A DNA stretch of 64,000 nt from Bifidobacteriaceae bacterium (GCA_031272885.1 JAISSX010000030.1:1-64000); one strand, 5' to 3'. Numbered from the stretch's first letter, positions 16,526 to 25,278 are shown. Program-made: numbers and translations. Notes: generated from the sequence alone by a model not told the origin.

Positions 16526-17794
16526 TCAGGCGTTGAGGAACAGCGTGGAAGCGCGCGGCGAGAACATCTCGTCAAATGCCAAGGTTGCCGCACCCACGGC
16601 CCCGACATCGGTCCCCACGGCCGATCCACGGACCAGCACCTGGCGCAGGGGCGCCAGCCCGGCAAAGCTGTTGACGTCTGCCGCCAGCCAGCGCATGTAC
16701 CAGGCTTCCAGGTGGTGCCAATAGGGCCCGCCCACAATGACCTGATCGGCGTCGACCAAGTCGCTGATGGTGGCGATCGCCTGAGCCGTCGCTTCGCTGC
16801 CTCTGCGCAGAATGTCCAGCGCCTTGGCCTCACCCCGCGCGGCCGAGGCGGTCAAACAGGACAGGGCCAGGTCAATCGGATCCAGTGGCGGCTGGGTCGA
16901 ATCCGTCGCCTCTGACGAACGGTCGAGCAGGGTGCCAACCTCTGACGGCACCAGGCCGGCGGCGATCGCCTTCGAGGCCAGTGCAAGCGGTTGGCATTCC
17001 CGGCCGAAATAGCCCACAACCGAACTGCCATCTTGGGTTGGCTGGCCGACCAAGAGATCGCCGCATTCCCCCGCGTTCAGGGTGGAGCCACGAATCACTT
17101 CCCCGTTGGCCATCAGCCCGGCGCCAACGCCCGAGCCGAGGTAGATGAAGATGGCGGTTCGTCCGGTCAAGTTCCGCGCCAGCCAGCGTTCGGCCACCAT
17201 CGAGGCGATGGCGTCCTTGCTCATCACGGTCTCGAGGCCGGTTGATTCCCGCAAGGCATCGCGCAGGTGGACGTCCTCCCAGCCTCGCAAGTTTGGGGGA
17301 TGCACCACCGTACCCTCCGCAGCGTTGATGGGACCGGGCGCCGCCACACCAAGACCGATAATCGCTCCTTTGGGTGCGTTGGAGGCACTGATGACGCCGT
17401 CCACCAGGTCAGTCACCCTGGAGACCACCAGACCGGGATCGTGCGACAGCGGGGTGGTGATGCGCTCCCGGGCGGTCACGTCGCCACACCAGTTCATCAC
17501 CACGACGGTGGTTGTGGTCGGGTCGATGTGAATGCCAACGGCATAGCGGGCATTGCGCTTGAGTTGCAGGATGGTGCGCGGCTTGCCCGGTCCAACCGTC
17601 TCCCGCCCCACTTCCGCAATCAGCCCACTGGCCAGCAGTTTCTTTGCGATGTTGGTGATGGTTTGGCTGGACAAGCCCGTGTCCGAGGCCAGTTCGACCC
17701 GCGATAGGCCATCGGGCACGCGGCGGATGGCCTCAAGGACAACAATCTGGTTGAAGTCGCCCACTTTCGGCAGGTTGGTCCCGCTGGGAATCAC
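16526..17794 (-). CDS. ROK-family transcriptional repressor
   Basis: Regulator of 422 residues: an N-terminal winged helix (residues 12-75; VVLEAIRRVPDGLSRVELASDTGLSSQTITNIAKKLL) fused to a ROK sugar-kinase-like domain (YAVGIHIDPTTTTVVVMNW; IIGLGVAAPGPIN; FIYLGSGVGAGL). The usual zinc-site cysteine cluster is not evident: after NAGECGDLLVGQ comes only a single further Cys. It sits upstream of the GH125 operon on the same strand and probably senses mannose or a mannoside. Its GTG start lies 6 nt after TAGGAT (17806-17801), so its mRNA is probably leaderless. Confidence 0.87.
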   Translation of the reverse strand: MIPSGTNLPKVGDFNQIVVLEAIRRVPDGLSRVELASDTGLSSQTITNIAKKLLASGLIAEVGRETVGPGKPRTILQLKRNARYAVGIHIDPTTTTVVVMNWCGDVTARERITTPLSHDPGLVVSRVTDLVDGVISASNAPKGAIIGLGVAAPGPINAAEGTVVHPPNLRGWEDVHLRDALRESTGLETVMSKDAIASMVAERWLARNLTGRTAIFIYLGSGVGAGLMANGEVIRGSTLNAGECGDLLVGQPTQDGSSVVGYFGRECQPLALASKAIAAGLVPSEVGTLLDRSSEATDSTQPPLDPIDLALSCLTASAARGEAKALDILRRGSEATAQAIATISDLVDADQVIVGGPYWHHLEAWYMRWLAADVNSFAGLAPLRQVLVRGSAVGTDVGAVGAATLAFDEMFSPRASTLFLNA

Positions 17795-17800
17795 ACGGGC

Positions 17801-17806
17801 ATCCTA
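17801..17806 (-). promoter_or_regulatory. Leaderless -10 box of the ROK repressor gene
   Basis: TAGGAT on the minus strand lies exactly 6 nt (GCCCGT) before the GTG start at 17794. Confidence 0.5.
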
Positions 17807-17990
17807 CGGCAGAGTCTCCTGACCGGTGCCGAATCAGACAGGCGTTGATCGTATGCCACCACCGCATCAAGCCGATCGCCGATGCTCAGGGCAGCGGACT
17901 CGACCCGGTCCCGCCGCGCGGCGGCGCGGCTCTGAACGGCCTATCAGCGCGCGGCTCGCTGGTAGGTAGAACGTTGTCTGACACTGATGG

Positions 17991-17996
17991 TAGCCT
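17991..17996 (+). promoter_or_regulatory. Leaderless -10 box of the second antitoxin gene
   Basis: TAGCCT lies exactly 6 nt (GGAAGC) before the ATG at 18003, with no Shine-Dalgarno sequence. Confidence 0.5.
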
Positions 17997-18002
17997 GGAA
18001 GC

Positions 18003-18281
18003 ATGTCAGCCACGGTGACCATCCGGGAGGTGAACCAGCACACCTCGACAGTTCTTCAGCGCGTTCAGAACGGCGAAGAACTAGTCGTTACCAGGGCTGG
18101 GCGGCCGTTGGCCCGGATGATTCCCTTCCGGCCGGTGGATTCGTGGGAGCGCCTGGTGGCGGAGGCGAAAATCATCCCGGCCAAGACCCAGGCGGAGTAT
18201 GTCCCGCAACTGACCGAGCCTCTGGGCATCGATATCGACCAACTGCTGGAAGAGGAACGCTCCGACAGGCGGTTGTGGTGA
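18003..18281 (+). CDS. Phd/YefM-type antitoxin
   Basis: Antitoxin of 92 residues with the Phd/YefM DNA-binding half (MSATVTIREVNQHTSTVLQR; ELVVTRAGRPLARMIPF) and a C-terminal toxin-binding tail (PQLTEPLGIDIDQLLEEERSD). The toxin GTG start (18278) overlaps its stop codon, so the genes are translationally coupled. It differs in sequence from the antitoxin at 614-877 and is a separate module, not a recent duplicate. Confidence 0.87.
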   Translation: MSATVTIREVNQHTSTVLQRVQNGEELVVTRAGRPLARMIPFRPVDSWERLVAEAKIIPAKTQAEYVPQLTEPLGIDIDQLLEEERSDRRLW

Positions 18282-18715
18282 GGACGGTCTACCTTGACAC
18301 CTCTGCATTCATGCGGGGCATGGTCCCGGATGCAACCGGGCACGAGGCTGCTCTGGCGATCCTTTGCGCGGCAGACCTTCGCCTGGTCAGTTCGGAGTTG
18401 CTTTGGCTGGAGGCCAGCCGAACGGCCATCCGGCTCGCCCACGAAGTGCCGGGCCGGCCTGATATCTCCGAGGTTGTCAACGAGGCCCTCGACCACATTG
18501 CGGTGATCCCACTCAACAGCACGACAATCGCGACCGCCAGGGCCATCCCGGAAGTCATCAAGTCACTTGACGCCATCCATGTGGCCGCAGCTGAATCGAT
18601 CCGGGAAGGATTGGACAGCGTTGTCACCTGTGATCAGACCATGGTGCGTGTACTGACAGGGCGAGGCATCAAGGCCGTGACACCCGAAGGTTTCTGGGCT
18701 GAACCCGGCACCTAG
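18278..18715 (+). CDS. PIN-domain (VapC-like) toxin
   Basis: PIN ribonuclease toxin, 145 residues. Acidic residues are in place: VYLDTSAFMR at the N-terminus, SELLWLEASR near residue 45, SLDAIHVAAAES near residue 100 and VTCDQTMV near residue 115. The tandem GTGs at 18275 and 18278 both overlap the antitoxin stop (18279-18281); either could serve. The frame stays open further upstream inside the antitoxin, but without PIN similarity. Confidence 0.87.
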   Translation: MRTVYLDTSAFMRGMVPDATGHEAALAILCAADLRLVSSELLWLEASRTAIRLAHEVPGRPDISEVVNEALDHIAVIPLNSTTIATARAIPEVIKSLDAIHVAAAESIREGLDSVVTCDQTMVRVLTGRGIKAVTPEGFWAEPGT

Positions 18716-18761
18716 GGTGATCGGACGGCTCGCCCGCATGGAGCGAGCCACCGGCGGCGGA

Positions 18762-18767
18762 TAGGCT
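18762..18767 (+). promoter_or_regulatory. Leaderless -10 box before the acyl-CoA synthetase leader ORF
   Basis: TAGGCT is followed after exactly 6 nt (TGGGGT) by the ATG at 18774, which opens a 20-codon ORF rather than the synthetase frame. Confidence 0.45.
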
Positions 18768-18773
18768 TGGGGT

Positions 18774-18836
18774 ATGCCCTCAACACAGACCCCATCCGCG
18801 CTGCCTACCTGCCAAGAGGGGGCAACCTCCAAGTGA
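18774..18836 (+). CDS. 20-residue leader ORF coupled to the acyl-CoA synthetase
   Basis: A short ORF, MPSTQTPSALPTCQEGATSK, begins 6 nt after a TANNNT box and ends with a TGA at 18834-18836. That stop overlaps the GTG at 18833 that I take as the synthetase start (sequence AAGTGACG). The arrangement suggests that ribosomes finishing the leader restart on the synthetase. The peptide itself shows no family. The alternative reading is that the synthetase starts at the in-frame TTG at 18767 and this ORF is not translated. Confidence 0.4.
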   Translation: MPSTQTPSALPTCQEGATSK

Positions 18837-20473
18837 CGCTGCTGACGGACCTGCTGGAACGCAACGCGAGGGACTATCCGGACGACATCACCCTGGTTGA
18901 ACTGAACCCCATCCCGGATGATGCCGCAAACCTCCGCTGGCAGGAATACGAACTAGTGGAAACGGGCCACGACCCGCACTTTCGCCGCGAACTGACCTGG
19001 CGCCAGTTCGATGACCTGGCCAACCGTTTCGCCAACCTGCTGATTGACCAGGGCATCGGCAAGGGCGACAGGGTGGCCATCTTGCTGATGAACTGCATCG
19101 ACTGGCTACCCATCTACTTCGGCGTGCTCAAGACGGGCGCCATCGTGGCCCCCCTGAACTTCCGCTACACGGCCGATGAGATTGCCCACTGTGTGGGCAT
19201 CGCAGATGCCTCCGCGCTGGTGTTCGGTTGGCAGTTCACCGAACGCCTAGGCCAAGTGCTGGACCACATCCCCACCGTGCGCAAGTTCTTCTTCTTGGGC
19301 CGCGAGGTGCCCGCCTACGCCGACAGCTTCGAGGGCCTGGTGGGCGGCTACCCGGCCACCAAGCCCCAGGTCGACATCGGCCAAGACGACGATGCCGCCA
19401 TCTACTACTCTTCGGGCACCACCGGCATGCCCAAGGCCATCTTGCACACGCACCGCAGCCTCTATTCGGGCGTCACCACCGAGCATGCCCACCACGGTCA
19501 ACGCAAGGATGACGTTTTCCTGTTGATCCCGCCGCTGTATCACACGGGCGCCAAGATGCACTGGTTCGGCTCCCTGGCCTCCGGCAGCCGGGCGGTCATC
19601 CTCAAGGGCACCGACCCGCGTTGGATCATCGAGACGGCCGCGCAGGAACAGGCCACCATTGTCTGGCTGCTGGTGCCCTGGGCCCAGGACATCCTGGACG
19701 CGATCGAGGCCGGGCGGATCGACCTGGGATCATACGACCTCAGCCGGTGGCGCCTGATGCACATTGGCGCCCAGCCGGTGCCGCCCAGCCTGGTGCGGCG
19801 GTGGCAGCGGCACTTCCCGCACCACGACTACGACACCAACTACGGCCTGTCCGAGTCGCTGGGACCCGGCGCCGTCCACCTGGGTCTCGAAAACACCCAC
19901 AAGGTGGGGGCCATCGGCCGGGCTGGTTTCGGCTGGCAGACCCGCATCGTTGACGACCAAGGGGCCGATGTCGTCCCAGGGCAAGTGGGGGAACTACTGG
20001 TCAAGGGCCCCGGCGTGATGAAGGAATACGTCAAAGACCCCGAGGCCACGGCCGCCGTGCTGCAGGATGGCTGGCTCTACACCGGCGACATGGCGATGGT
20101 GGACGAGGACGGTTTCATCTACCTGGTGGACCGCAAGAAGGACGTCATCATCACAGGCGGCGAGAACATCTACCCCGTCCAGGTGGAGGACTTCCTGCGG
20201 GGCTGTGACCTGGTCAAGGACGTGGCCGTGATCGGCCTGGCGGACCCTCGCCTGGGGGAGATAGCAGTCGCCATCGTCGAACCGAAACCCGGCCTCAGCG
20301 TGACGGTGGAGAGAATCAACCAGTTCGCGGAGGGGCTGCCCCGCTACAAGCGGCCCCGCCTGGTCGTCTTCGGCCAGGTGCCGCGCAACGCCACCGGCAA
20401 AATCGAGAAGCCGAAGCTGCGCCGGCAGTGGGGCGCGGAGGGCGTGGTGGCCCGCGAGACAGAGCGCGCCTGA
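18833..20473 (+). CDS. Acyl-CoA synthetase (AMP-forming, class I adenylating enzyme)
   Basis: Activates a carboxylic acid, probably a fatty acid, to its CoA thioester via an acyl-adenylate; 546 residues. Core motifs are in order: YYSSGTTGMPKAILHTH (P-loop), NYGLSES, the adenylate-binding GDMAMVDEDGFIYLVDRKKD, the hinge region VIITGGENIYP, and the C-terminal NATGKIEKPKLRR with the catalytic lysine. The GTG at 18833 follows GAGGGGG and overlaps the stop of a short upstream ORF. No CoA- or fatty-acid genes lie next to it, so the substrate cannot be named. Confidence 0.9.
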   Translation: MTLLTDLLERNARDYPDDITLVELNPIPDDAANLRWQEYELVETGHDPHFRRELTWRQFDDLANRFANLLIDQGIGKGDRVAILLMNCIDWLPIYFGVLKTGAIVAPLNFRYTADEIAHCVGIADASALVFGWQFTERLGQVLDHIPTVRKFFFLGREVPAYADSFEGLVGGYPATKPQVDIGQDDDAAIYYSSGTTGMPKAILHTHRSLYSGVTTEHAHHGQRKDDVFLLIPPLYHTGAKMHWFGSLASGSRAVILKGTDPRWIIETAAQEQATIVWLLVPWAQDILDAIEAGRIDLGSYDLSRWRLMHIGAQPVPPSLVRRWQRHFPHHDYDTNYGLSESLGPGAVHLGLENTHKVGAIGRAGFGWQTRIVDDQGADVVPGQVGELLVKGPGVMKEYVKDPEATAAVLQDGWLYTGDMAMVDEDGFIYLVDRKKDVIITGGENIYPVQVEDFLRGCDLVKDVAVIGLADPRLGEIAVAIVEPKPGLSVTVERINQFAEGLPRYKRPRLVVFGQVPRNATGKIEKPKLRRQWGAEGVVARETERA

Positions 20474-20523
20474 CCACCTCGGCCGGCGCCTGAGCGCGGC
20501 AAGCGCCGCTAATGCCGCCGTAG

Positions 20524-20560
20524 ATGCACAAATCTAAAGACATGGTTTAGATTTGTGCAT
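20524..20560. repeat. 15-bp perfect inverted repeat, AT-rich
   Basis: ATGCACAAATCTAAA (20524-20538) is exactly mirrored by TTTAGATTTGTGCAT (20546-20560) around the 7-nt loop GACATGG. It stands out as AT-rich in high-GC DNA. No T-run follows, so it is more likely an operator or the end of a mobile remnant than a terminator. It lies just before the DUF4143 fragment. Confidence 0.65.
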
Positions 20561-20612
20561 ATGGACATGGGAATCCAGCGGTTTGCCTTTGGTCAGGTTC
20601 AAGACCGTCTGA

Positions 20613-20933
20613 CGCACGTGCCTGCTCAGTGCCACCAAGGACTATGACCCAGCCTTCTACCGCGCCGGGCGGGCCGGGGCGGACGAAGTAGATCTGCTGC
20701 TGATCCGGAGCGGCCTGCCGCAGGTCGCGATTGAAATCAAGCTCGGTTCGGCCCCAGTGGTGGGAGCAGGGTTCCACCGTGCCTGCGATGACCTTGGTGT
20801 CACCACCCGCTACGTTGTCCACCCGGATGATCCAAGAGGCGCCTACGAACGAAACTGTCTAACCGTGATCGGACTGGCAGAACTAGTGGGACGGCTCCGA
20901 CAAGGCTGGCAGCGGGTAGAGGCGCAACCCTGA
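20613..20933 (+). pseudogene. C-terminal remnant of a DUF4143 ATPase
   Basis: The frame ending at the TGA 20931-20933 encodes about 106 residues that match the C-terminal nuclease-like end of DUF4143 ATPases: ATKDYDPAFYRAGRAGADEV, then DLLLIRSGLPQVAIEIKLG, then GFHRACDDLGVTTRYVVHPD. An in-frame stop at 20610-20612 and the absence of any Walker motifs upstream show that the ATPase part is gone. The sequence differs clearly from the intact gene at 6952-8271, so this is not a recent duplicate of it. Confidence 0.75.
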
Positions 20934-20981
20934 TCCCATTCCAGCAGCCCGGAGCCATCCGCTGACGCGGACCGACTGGAC

Positions 20982-22028
20982 CTAGGCCGGTGGCGGCGCG
21001 GTGGACTGCCTGACCACCAACGATGTCGCCAATTCCACTCGGGAGGCGTTGGGCGCCAGGTCGTGGTGGGCCATGTTGACCAGCATCCGCAACGCCAACC
21101 CGGCCATGTCTTCCAGCGGCTGGTTTATGGTAGTCAACTCCGGGCTGGCCCATTCGCAGGATTGCAGGTTGTCGAAGCCCACTACCGACAGTTCGTCCGG
21201 AATTGACACACCACGTTCCCGGGCGGCTTGATACAGGCCGTGCGCCTGCAGGTCCGAGCCGGCGAATATGGCGGTGGGTGGCTGCGGCAGGTCAAGCAGT
21301 TCCCCGCCCATCTGATAGCCCGATTCGATGGTGAAGCCGCCGTACTTCTCGTAGGCCTGGTTGGGCGTGATGCCGCCCCTGGCCAGCGCCGCCCGATAGC
21401 CGTCCAGGCGTTGCTGGGAGTAGACCAGGTCGGTGGGGCCGGTGATGATTCCAATCCGCCGGTGGCCGAGTTCCACCAAGTGTGCGGTGGCATCGCGGGC
21501 TCCCGTCAGGTTGGTTGAGCCGACTGATGGCACACCCGGAATCCCTGCCCCCTGAGCATCAATCATGGTGCAGGGAGCCCGCAAGCGCGGCAGTTCATCG
21601 GCCAACTCTGGCCTGATCCGCTGGGCAATGATCAACAGGCCATCGGACCGCCGCTGCTTGAAGCGCTCCAGCCACAGCCGGTTCCCCAGGGTGCGACCCG
21701 CCATCGCTGAGACTACTAGCGCCACTCCGGCCCGTTCGGCTTCCCGTTCCGCCCCATCCAGCAGACGGACTGCCCACAGGCTGTTGATGTATGGCAGCAC
21801 GACGTCGATCAGGTTGGACCGGGAACGCCTCCCTTCGCCGCGGCGCTGGTAGCCGATGCCGTGCAGTAGTTCCAGCACTTCATCCCGTTTGGCGTCGGAG
21901 ACGCCGGGCCGCCCATTCAGCACTTTCGACACAGTTGACACGGAAGTGCCCGCCCGGGCCGCCACCTCGGCAATGGTGGCACGGCTCGGCGTGCCACCAG
22001 GGCCGGCCCCCAACACCTGCTCAGCCAT
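20982..22028 (-). CDS. LacI-family repressor of the xylo-oligosaccharide locus
   Basis: LacI/GalR regulator, 348 residues. The helix-turn-helix is TIAEVAARAGTSVSTVSKVL with the hinge helix NGRPGVSDAKRDEVLELLHG, followed by a periplasmic-binding-protein-like effector domain. The ATG at 22028 has a GGGAGGCGG site. It is divergent from the GH39 gene. The motif CGATAGTTTCG in the shared intergenic region (22072-22082) and near-identical copies at 23745 and 23838 match the CGAAASTTTCG operator type known for xylan regulators such as BxlR, so it probably responds to xylose or xylobiose. Confidence 0.88.
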   Translation of the reverse strand: MAEQVLGAGPGGTPSRATIAEVAARAGTSVSTVSKVLNGRPGVSDAKRDEVLELLHGIGYQRRGEGRRSRSNLIDVVLPYINSLWAVRLLDGAEREAERAGVALVVSAMAGRTLGNRLWLERFKQRRSDGLLIIAQRIRPELADELPRLRAPCTMIDAQGAGIPGVPSVGSTNLTGARDATAHLVELGHRRIGIITGPTDLVYSQQRLDGYRAALARGGITPNQAYEKYGGFTIESGYQMGGELLDLPQPPTAIFAGSDLQAHGLYQAARERGVSIPDELSVVGFDNLQSCEWASPELTTINQPLEDMAGLALRMLVNMAHHDLAPNASRVELATSLVVRQSTAPPPA

Positions 22029-22071
22029 GGTCCGCCTCCCTGCGGCAAGTCGAGTTCGGTTACTTAACTAA

Positions 22072-22082
22072 CGATAGTTTCG
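22072..22082. promoter_or_regulatory. LacI operator, divergent lacI-GH39 region
   Basis: CGATAGTTTCG, one mismatch from the palindrome CGAAAGTTTCG, lies 44 nt upstream of the repressor and 153 nt upstream of GH39. The surrounding ACGATAGTTTCGCTGGAAT is nearly repeated at 23744-23762. Confidence 0.65.
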
Positions 22083-22235
22083 CTGGAATATCATCTCTTT
22101 GCTCAGGATAGACTACTGGCAGATGGTTTTCTTGCCAGACTGGTTCACCAACGGTGGCCTCCCGTCAGGGCGGGCTGGCCGGCGACGTGGAACTACGAAC
22201 TTTTCGTACCACCGATTGGAGCAAGGGAGCCAGCC

Positions 22236-23750
22236 ATGGAGCGTCTCGTCATTCCCGCCGAAGGCATCGGGCAACTCTCGCCAGCCTGGCGCAAGTGCGT
22301 CGGCACCGGCCGCATGGCCCTGGCCCTGCGGGCGGACTACCGCGAGTCGCTGAAACTGGTGCAACACGACATCGGTTTCGAGCACATTCGCGGCCACGGC
22401 CTGTTCTCCCACGCCATGGGCATCCTGCGCGATTCGGAGGGGGTACAGCGCTGCGGCTTCACCTACCTGGACGAAGTCATCGACTCGTACCTTGACCTGG
22501 GCATCAAACCGTTCCTCGAACTGGGTTTCATGCCGCACGCGCTAGCCAGCGGCGAGCAAACGTTGTTCTGGTGGAAAGCCAACGTCACCCCGCCCAAGGA
22601 CCACGGTGAGTGGGCCGCCCTGGTCTCAGCCACCGTCAAACACCTGATCAGTCGGTACGGGCTAGACGAAGTCCGCGACTGGCCAATCGAGGTGTGGAAC
22701 GAACCCAACTTGGATGCATTCTGGGCGGGCGCGGACATGGCGGCCTACTTCAAGCTGTACGCCACTAGCGTGCAGGCCATCAAAGAAGTCGACGCCGAGT
22801 TGCAGGTGGGCGGCCCGGCCGTGGCCCCAAGGGCCGGGGAATGGTATGAGAAGTTCGCCGCCTTCGTTACCGACCAGGGCCTGCCGTGTGACTTCTTCTC
22901 TGCCCACGCCTACTCCTCCAAACCCATCCAGCCCTTCCCGTTCGGCGTCTACCAGGGCTTTTATCCGTCCGAGGACCTGTTGGAACAGTTCGCCATCCCA
23001 GGCCAAGTCCTGGCCGGCACGCCCCTAGAACACATTCCGGTACATATCACCGAATACAACACCAGCTACGACCCGCTGAACCCGATCCATGACACCGCCT
23101 ACAACGCCGCCTACCTGGCGCCGGTGGTGGCCAATGGCGGCGACCTGGTGGACTCGTTCTCCTACTGGACGTTCTGCGACGTGTTCGAGGAACAGGACGT
23201 CCCGACTTCGATTTTCCATGGTGGCTTCGGCTTGATGACCATCCACCAACTGCGCAAGCCGACCTACCACCTGTATGCGTTCATGGCGCGGATGGGCAGC
23301 CAGATCCTGGCTCGCGGAGAGGACCACCTGGTAACCAGGCACGATGACGGGCGGGTCACCATCCTGGCGTGGCAGCCGGTGGGTGATCCCGATGCCGTCC
23401 GGTTCGGTGAACTGCCGGCCAGCCACCAAGTCGGTTTCGAGGTGCCACTCCCAGGCGCCAAAGCCGCCGCCTTCATCCGCCGGTCGGTGGGCGAAGAAGC
23501 CGGTAACGCCTGGGCGGCTTGGCGGGAGCTTGGCCGCCCGATGGCGCCCAGTCGGCGGACCATGGACTTGCTGCGGGAAGCCTCGGCGCCGGCCGTCACC
23601 CACGGCAGCCTCGCCATCGAGCACGGGCAGGTGAACCTGGACCTGACGCTGGGACGCCACGAGGTGACCTTGGTGGAAGTGCTGCCCGTCACGCCAGACC
23701 ACCACGAGGGCCTGGACGACAGCCGCCTTCTGGGTCATGAACCACGATAG
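22236..23750 (+). CDS. GH39 beta-xylosidase
   Basis: Glycoside hydrolase family 39 enzyme, 504 residues, without signal peptide and so intracellular. The catalytic acid/base is Glu156 in EVWNEPN and the nucleophile Glu273 in HITEYNTSY. A C-terminal beta domain follows the barrel (from about residue 380). Expected reaction: release of xylose from xylobiose and short xylo-oligosaccharides with retention of configuration. A related alpha-L-iduronidase activity is unlikely in this context. The ATG at 22236 has an AAGGGAG site. It heads the plus-strand locus and is controlled by the adjacent LacI repressor through the operator at 22072. Confidence 0.88.
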   Translation: MERLVIPAEGIGQLSPAWRKCVGTGRMALALRADYRESLKLVQHDIGFEHIRGHGLFSHAMGILRDSEGVQRCGFTYLDEVIDSYLDLGIKPFLELGFMPHALASGEQTLFWWKANVTPPKDHGEWAALVSATVKHLISRYGLDEVRDWPIEVWNEPNLDAFWAGADMAAYFKLYATSVQAIKEVDAELQVGGPAVAPRAGEWYEKFAAFVTDQGLPCDFFSAHAYSSKPIQPFPFGVYQGFYPSEDLLEQFAIPGQVLAGTPLEHIPVHITEYNTSYDPLNPIHDTAYNAAYLAPVVANGGDLVDSFSYWTFCDVFEEQDVPTSIFHGGFGLMTIHQLRKPTYHLYAFMARMGSQILARGEDHLVTRHDDGRVTILAWQPVGDPDAVRFGELPASHQVGFEVPLPGAKAAAFIRRSVGEEAGNAWAAWRELGRPMAPSRRTMDLLREASAPAVTHGSLAIEHGQVNLDLTLGRHEVTLVEVLPVTPDHHEGLDDSRLLGHEPR

Positions 23751-23755
23751 TTTCG
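23745..23755. promoter_or_regulatory. LacI operator overlapping the GH39 stop codon
   Basis: CGATAGTTTCG spans the TAG stop (23748-23750) of the GH39 gene and lies 122 nt before the solute-binding protein gene. It is identical to the copy at 22072. Confidence 0.6.
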
Positions 23756-23837
23756 TTGGAATTAGCATTGTTATCAAATCGTGACCAAATCTGCTAGGGG
23801 GCGGGTGTAGCGTCCAAACAACCAACGGCTCATGCCG

Positions 23838-23848
23838 CGAAAGTTTCG
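23838..23848. promoter_or_regulatory. LacI operator upstream of the xyloside binding-protein gene
   Basis: CGAAAGTTTCG is a perfect palindrome, 28 nt before the ATG at 23877. With the copy at 23745 it forms a pair 93 bp apart, which suits looping by a LacI tetramer or two dimers controlling the transporter promoter. Confidence 0.7.
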
Positions 23849-23876
23849 TGAGTTACTCAAAGATGAGGAGTCAAGT

Positions 23877-25259
23877 ATGAAGGCGAAAAGGACCCTGGCC
23901 GTGATGGCGTTATTCGCTCTTGGAACCGCCGGTCTGGTGGCCTGCGGCAACGACAGTGCGGGGACCGATGGCGACGCCACCGCAACCGGCACCACCCAGC
24001 CCGACACCGGCGACACCTCGGATGACACCAGCGGTGACACCTCCGGCAGCGACGTCTCGAGCGACGAGCAAGTTACCCTGACCATCTGGCACGTTCAGAC
24101 CAGCGAAGCCGGTGTGGCCTTCTTCGAGGAGACGGCGGCGCTCTACACGGCCGAACATCCGAACGTGACCTTCAACATTCAGCCGATTCAGAACGAAGAC
24201 TTGGACGGCAAGCTACAGACCGCCCTCAACTCGGGCGATGCTCCTGACGTCTTCTCGCAGCGCGGCGGCGGCAAGATGCGTGACATGGTCGACGCCGGCC
24301 AGTTGCTTGACCTGACCGACCTGATCACGGACACCACCAAAGAGCAGTTGGGCGAGGGTATCTTCGAGGCTATCGCCTATCAGGGCAAGGTCTGGAACAT
24401 GCCCGAGTCGATCCAGCCCGGCGGCATCTGGTACTCGAAGGACCTGTTTGAACAGGCCGGCATCACCGAAACTCCCACCACGCTGGAAGAGTTGAATGCG
24501 GTCATCGAGAAGCTGAAGGCCGCAGGCATCACGCCGATCGCTCTGGGTGGCATGGACGCCTGGCCGGCTGCTCACTGGTTCTACTTCTTCGCCCTGCGCG
24601 AGTGCCCGGGCGGCGTCATCGACGCTGTGGCGGACAACCCGACGCTGGAAGACGCCTGCTGGCTGAAGGCCGCCGAAGACCTTGAGACCTTCGCCGCTCA
24701 GGATCCCTTCAATGAAGGCTTCTTGACCACGCCCGCTCAGCAGGGCGCCGGCTCCTCGGCCGGTCAGATTGCCAACCACATGGCCGCAATGGAACTGATG
24801 GGCTCGTGGAACGCCGGCACCATCGCCAGCCTGACACCGGACGGCCAACCGTTGGCCGACCTGGGTTGGTTCCCCTTCCCGCAAATCCCGGGCGGCCAGG
24901 GTGACCCCACCGCTGTCATGGGTGGCTCTGGCGGCATGTCTTGCTCGGCTCAAGCGCCAGCGGAGATCTGCGCCGACTTCTTGAACTTCTACGTTTCGCC
25001 CGAGCGCCAGATCGCCTACTACGAGGCCATCGGCAACCCGCCGTTGAATCAGGAAGCCGCCTCGGCCGTGACCGAGCCCTACGTGCTGCAGATCATGGAC
25101 GCTATCGGCGCTGCCACCTACAGCACCGACTGGCTCGACACCACTCTCGGCCAGAACATTGGCAATGCCCTGAACACCGCCGTCACCGAGATGCTCGCTG
25201 GGCAGATCGATGCCGCCGGCATGATCGAGGAAGCCAATATGGCGGCCGCCAAGGGCTGA
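23877..25259 (+). CDS. Xylo-oligosaccharide ABC transporter solute-binding lipoprotein
   Basis: Family 1 solute-binding protein, 460 residues. The lipoprotein signal is MKAKRTLAVMALFALGTAG with lipobox GLVACG; a Thr/Asp/Gly linker (residues 24-60) leads to the binding domain beginning VTLTIWHVQTSEAGVAFFEE. The ATG at 23877 follows GATGAGGAG. It resembles BxlE-type xylobiose-binding proteins in layout, and its position between GH39 and two permeases supports xylo-oligosaccharides as ligand. Expression is probably LacI-controlled through operators at 23745 and 23838. Confidence 0.92.
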   Translation: MKAKRTLAVMALFALGTAGLVACGNDSAGTDGDATATGTTQPDTGDTSDDTSGDTSGSDVSSDEQVTLTIWHVQTSEAGVAFFEETAALYTAEHPNVTFNIQPIQNEDLDGKLQTALNSGDAPDVFSQRGGGKMRDMVDAGQLLDLTDLITDTTKEQLGEGIFEAIAYQGKVWNMPESIQPGGIWYSKDLFEQAGITETPTTLEELNAVIEKLKAAGITPIALGGMDAWPAAHWFYFFALRECPGGVIDAVADNPTLEDACWLKAAEDLETFAAQDPFNEGFLTTPAQQGAGSSAGQIANHMAAMELMGSWNAGTIASLTPDGQPLADLGWFPFPQIPGGQGDPTAVMGGSGGMSCSAQAPAEICADFLNFYVSPERQIAYYEAIGNPPLNQEAASAVTEPYVLQIMDAIGAATYSTDWLDTTLGQNIGNALNTAVTEMLAGQIDAAGMIEEANMAAAKG

Positions 25260-25278
25260 TCCTTAGGCTCGCCCCGCC

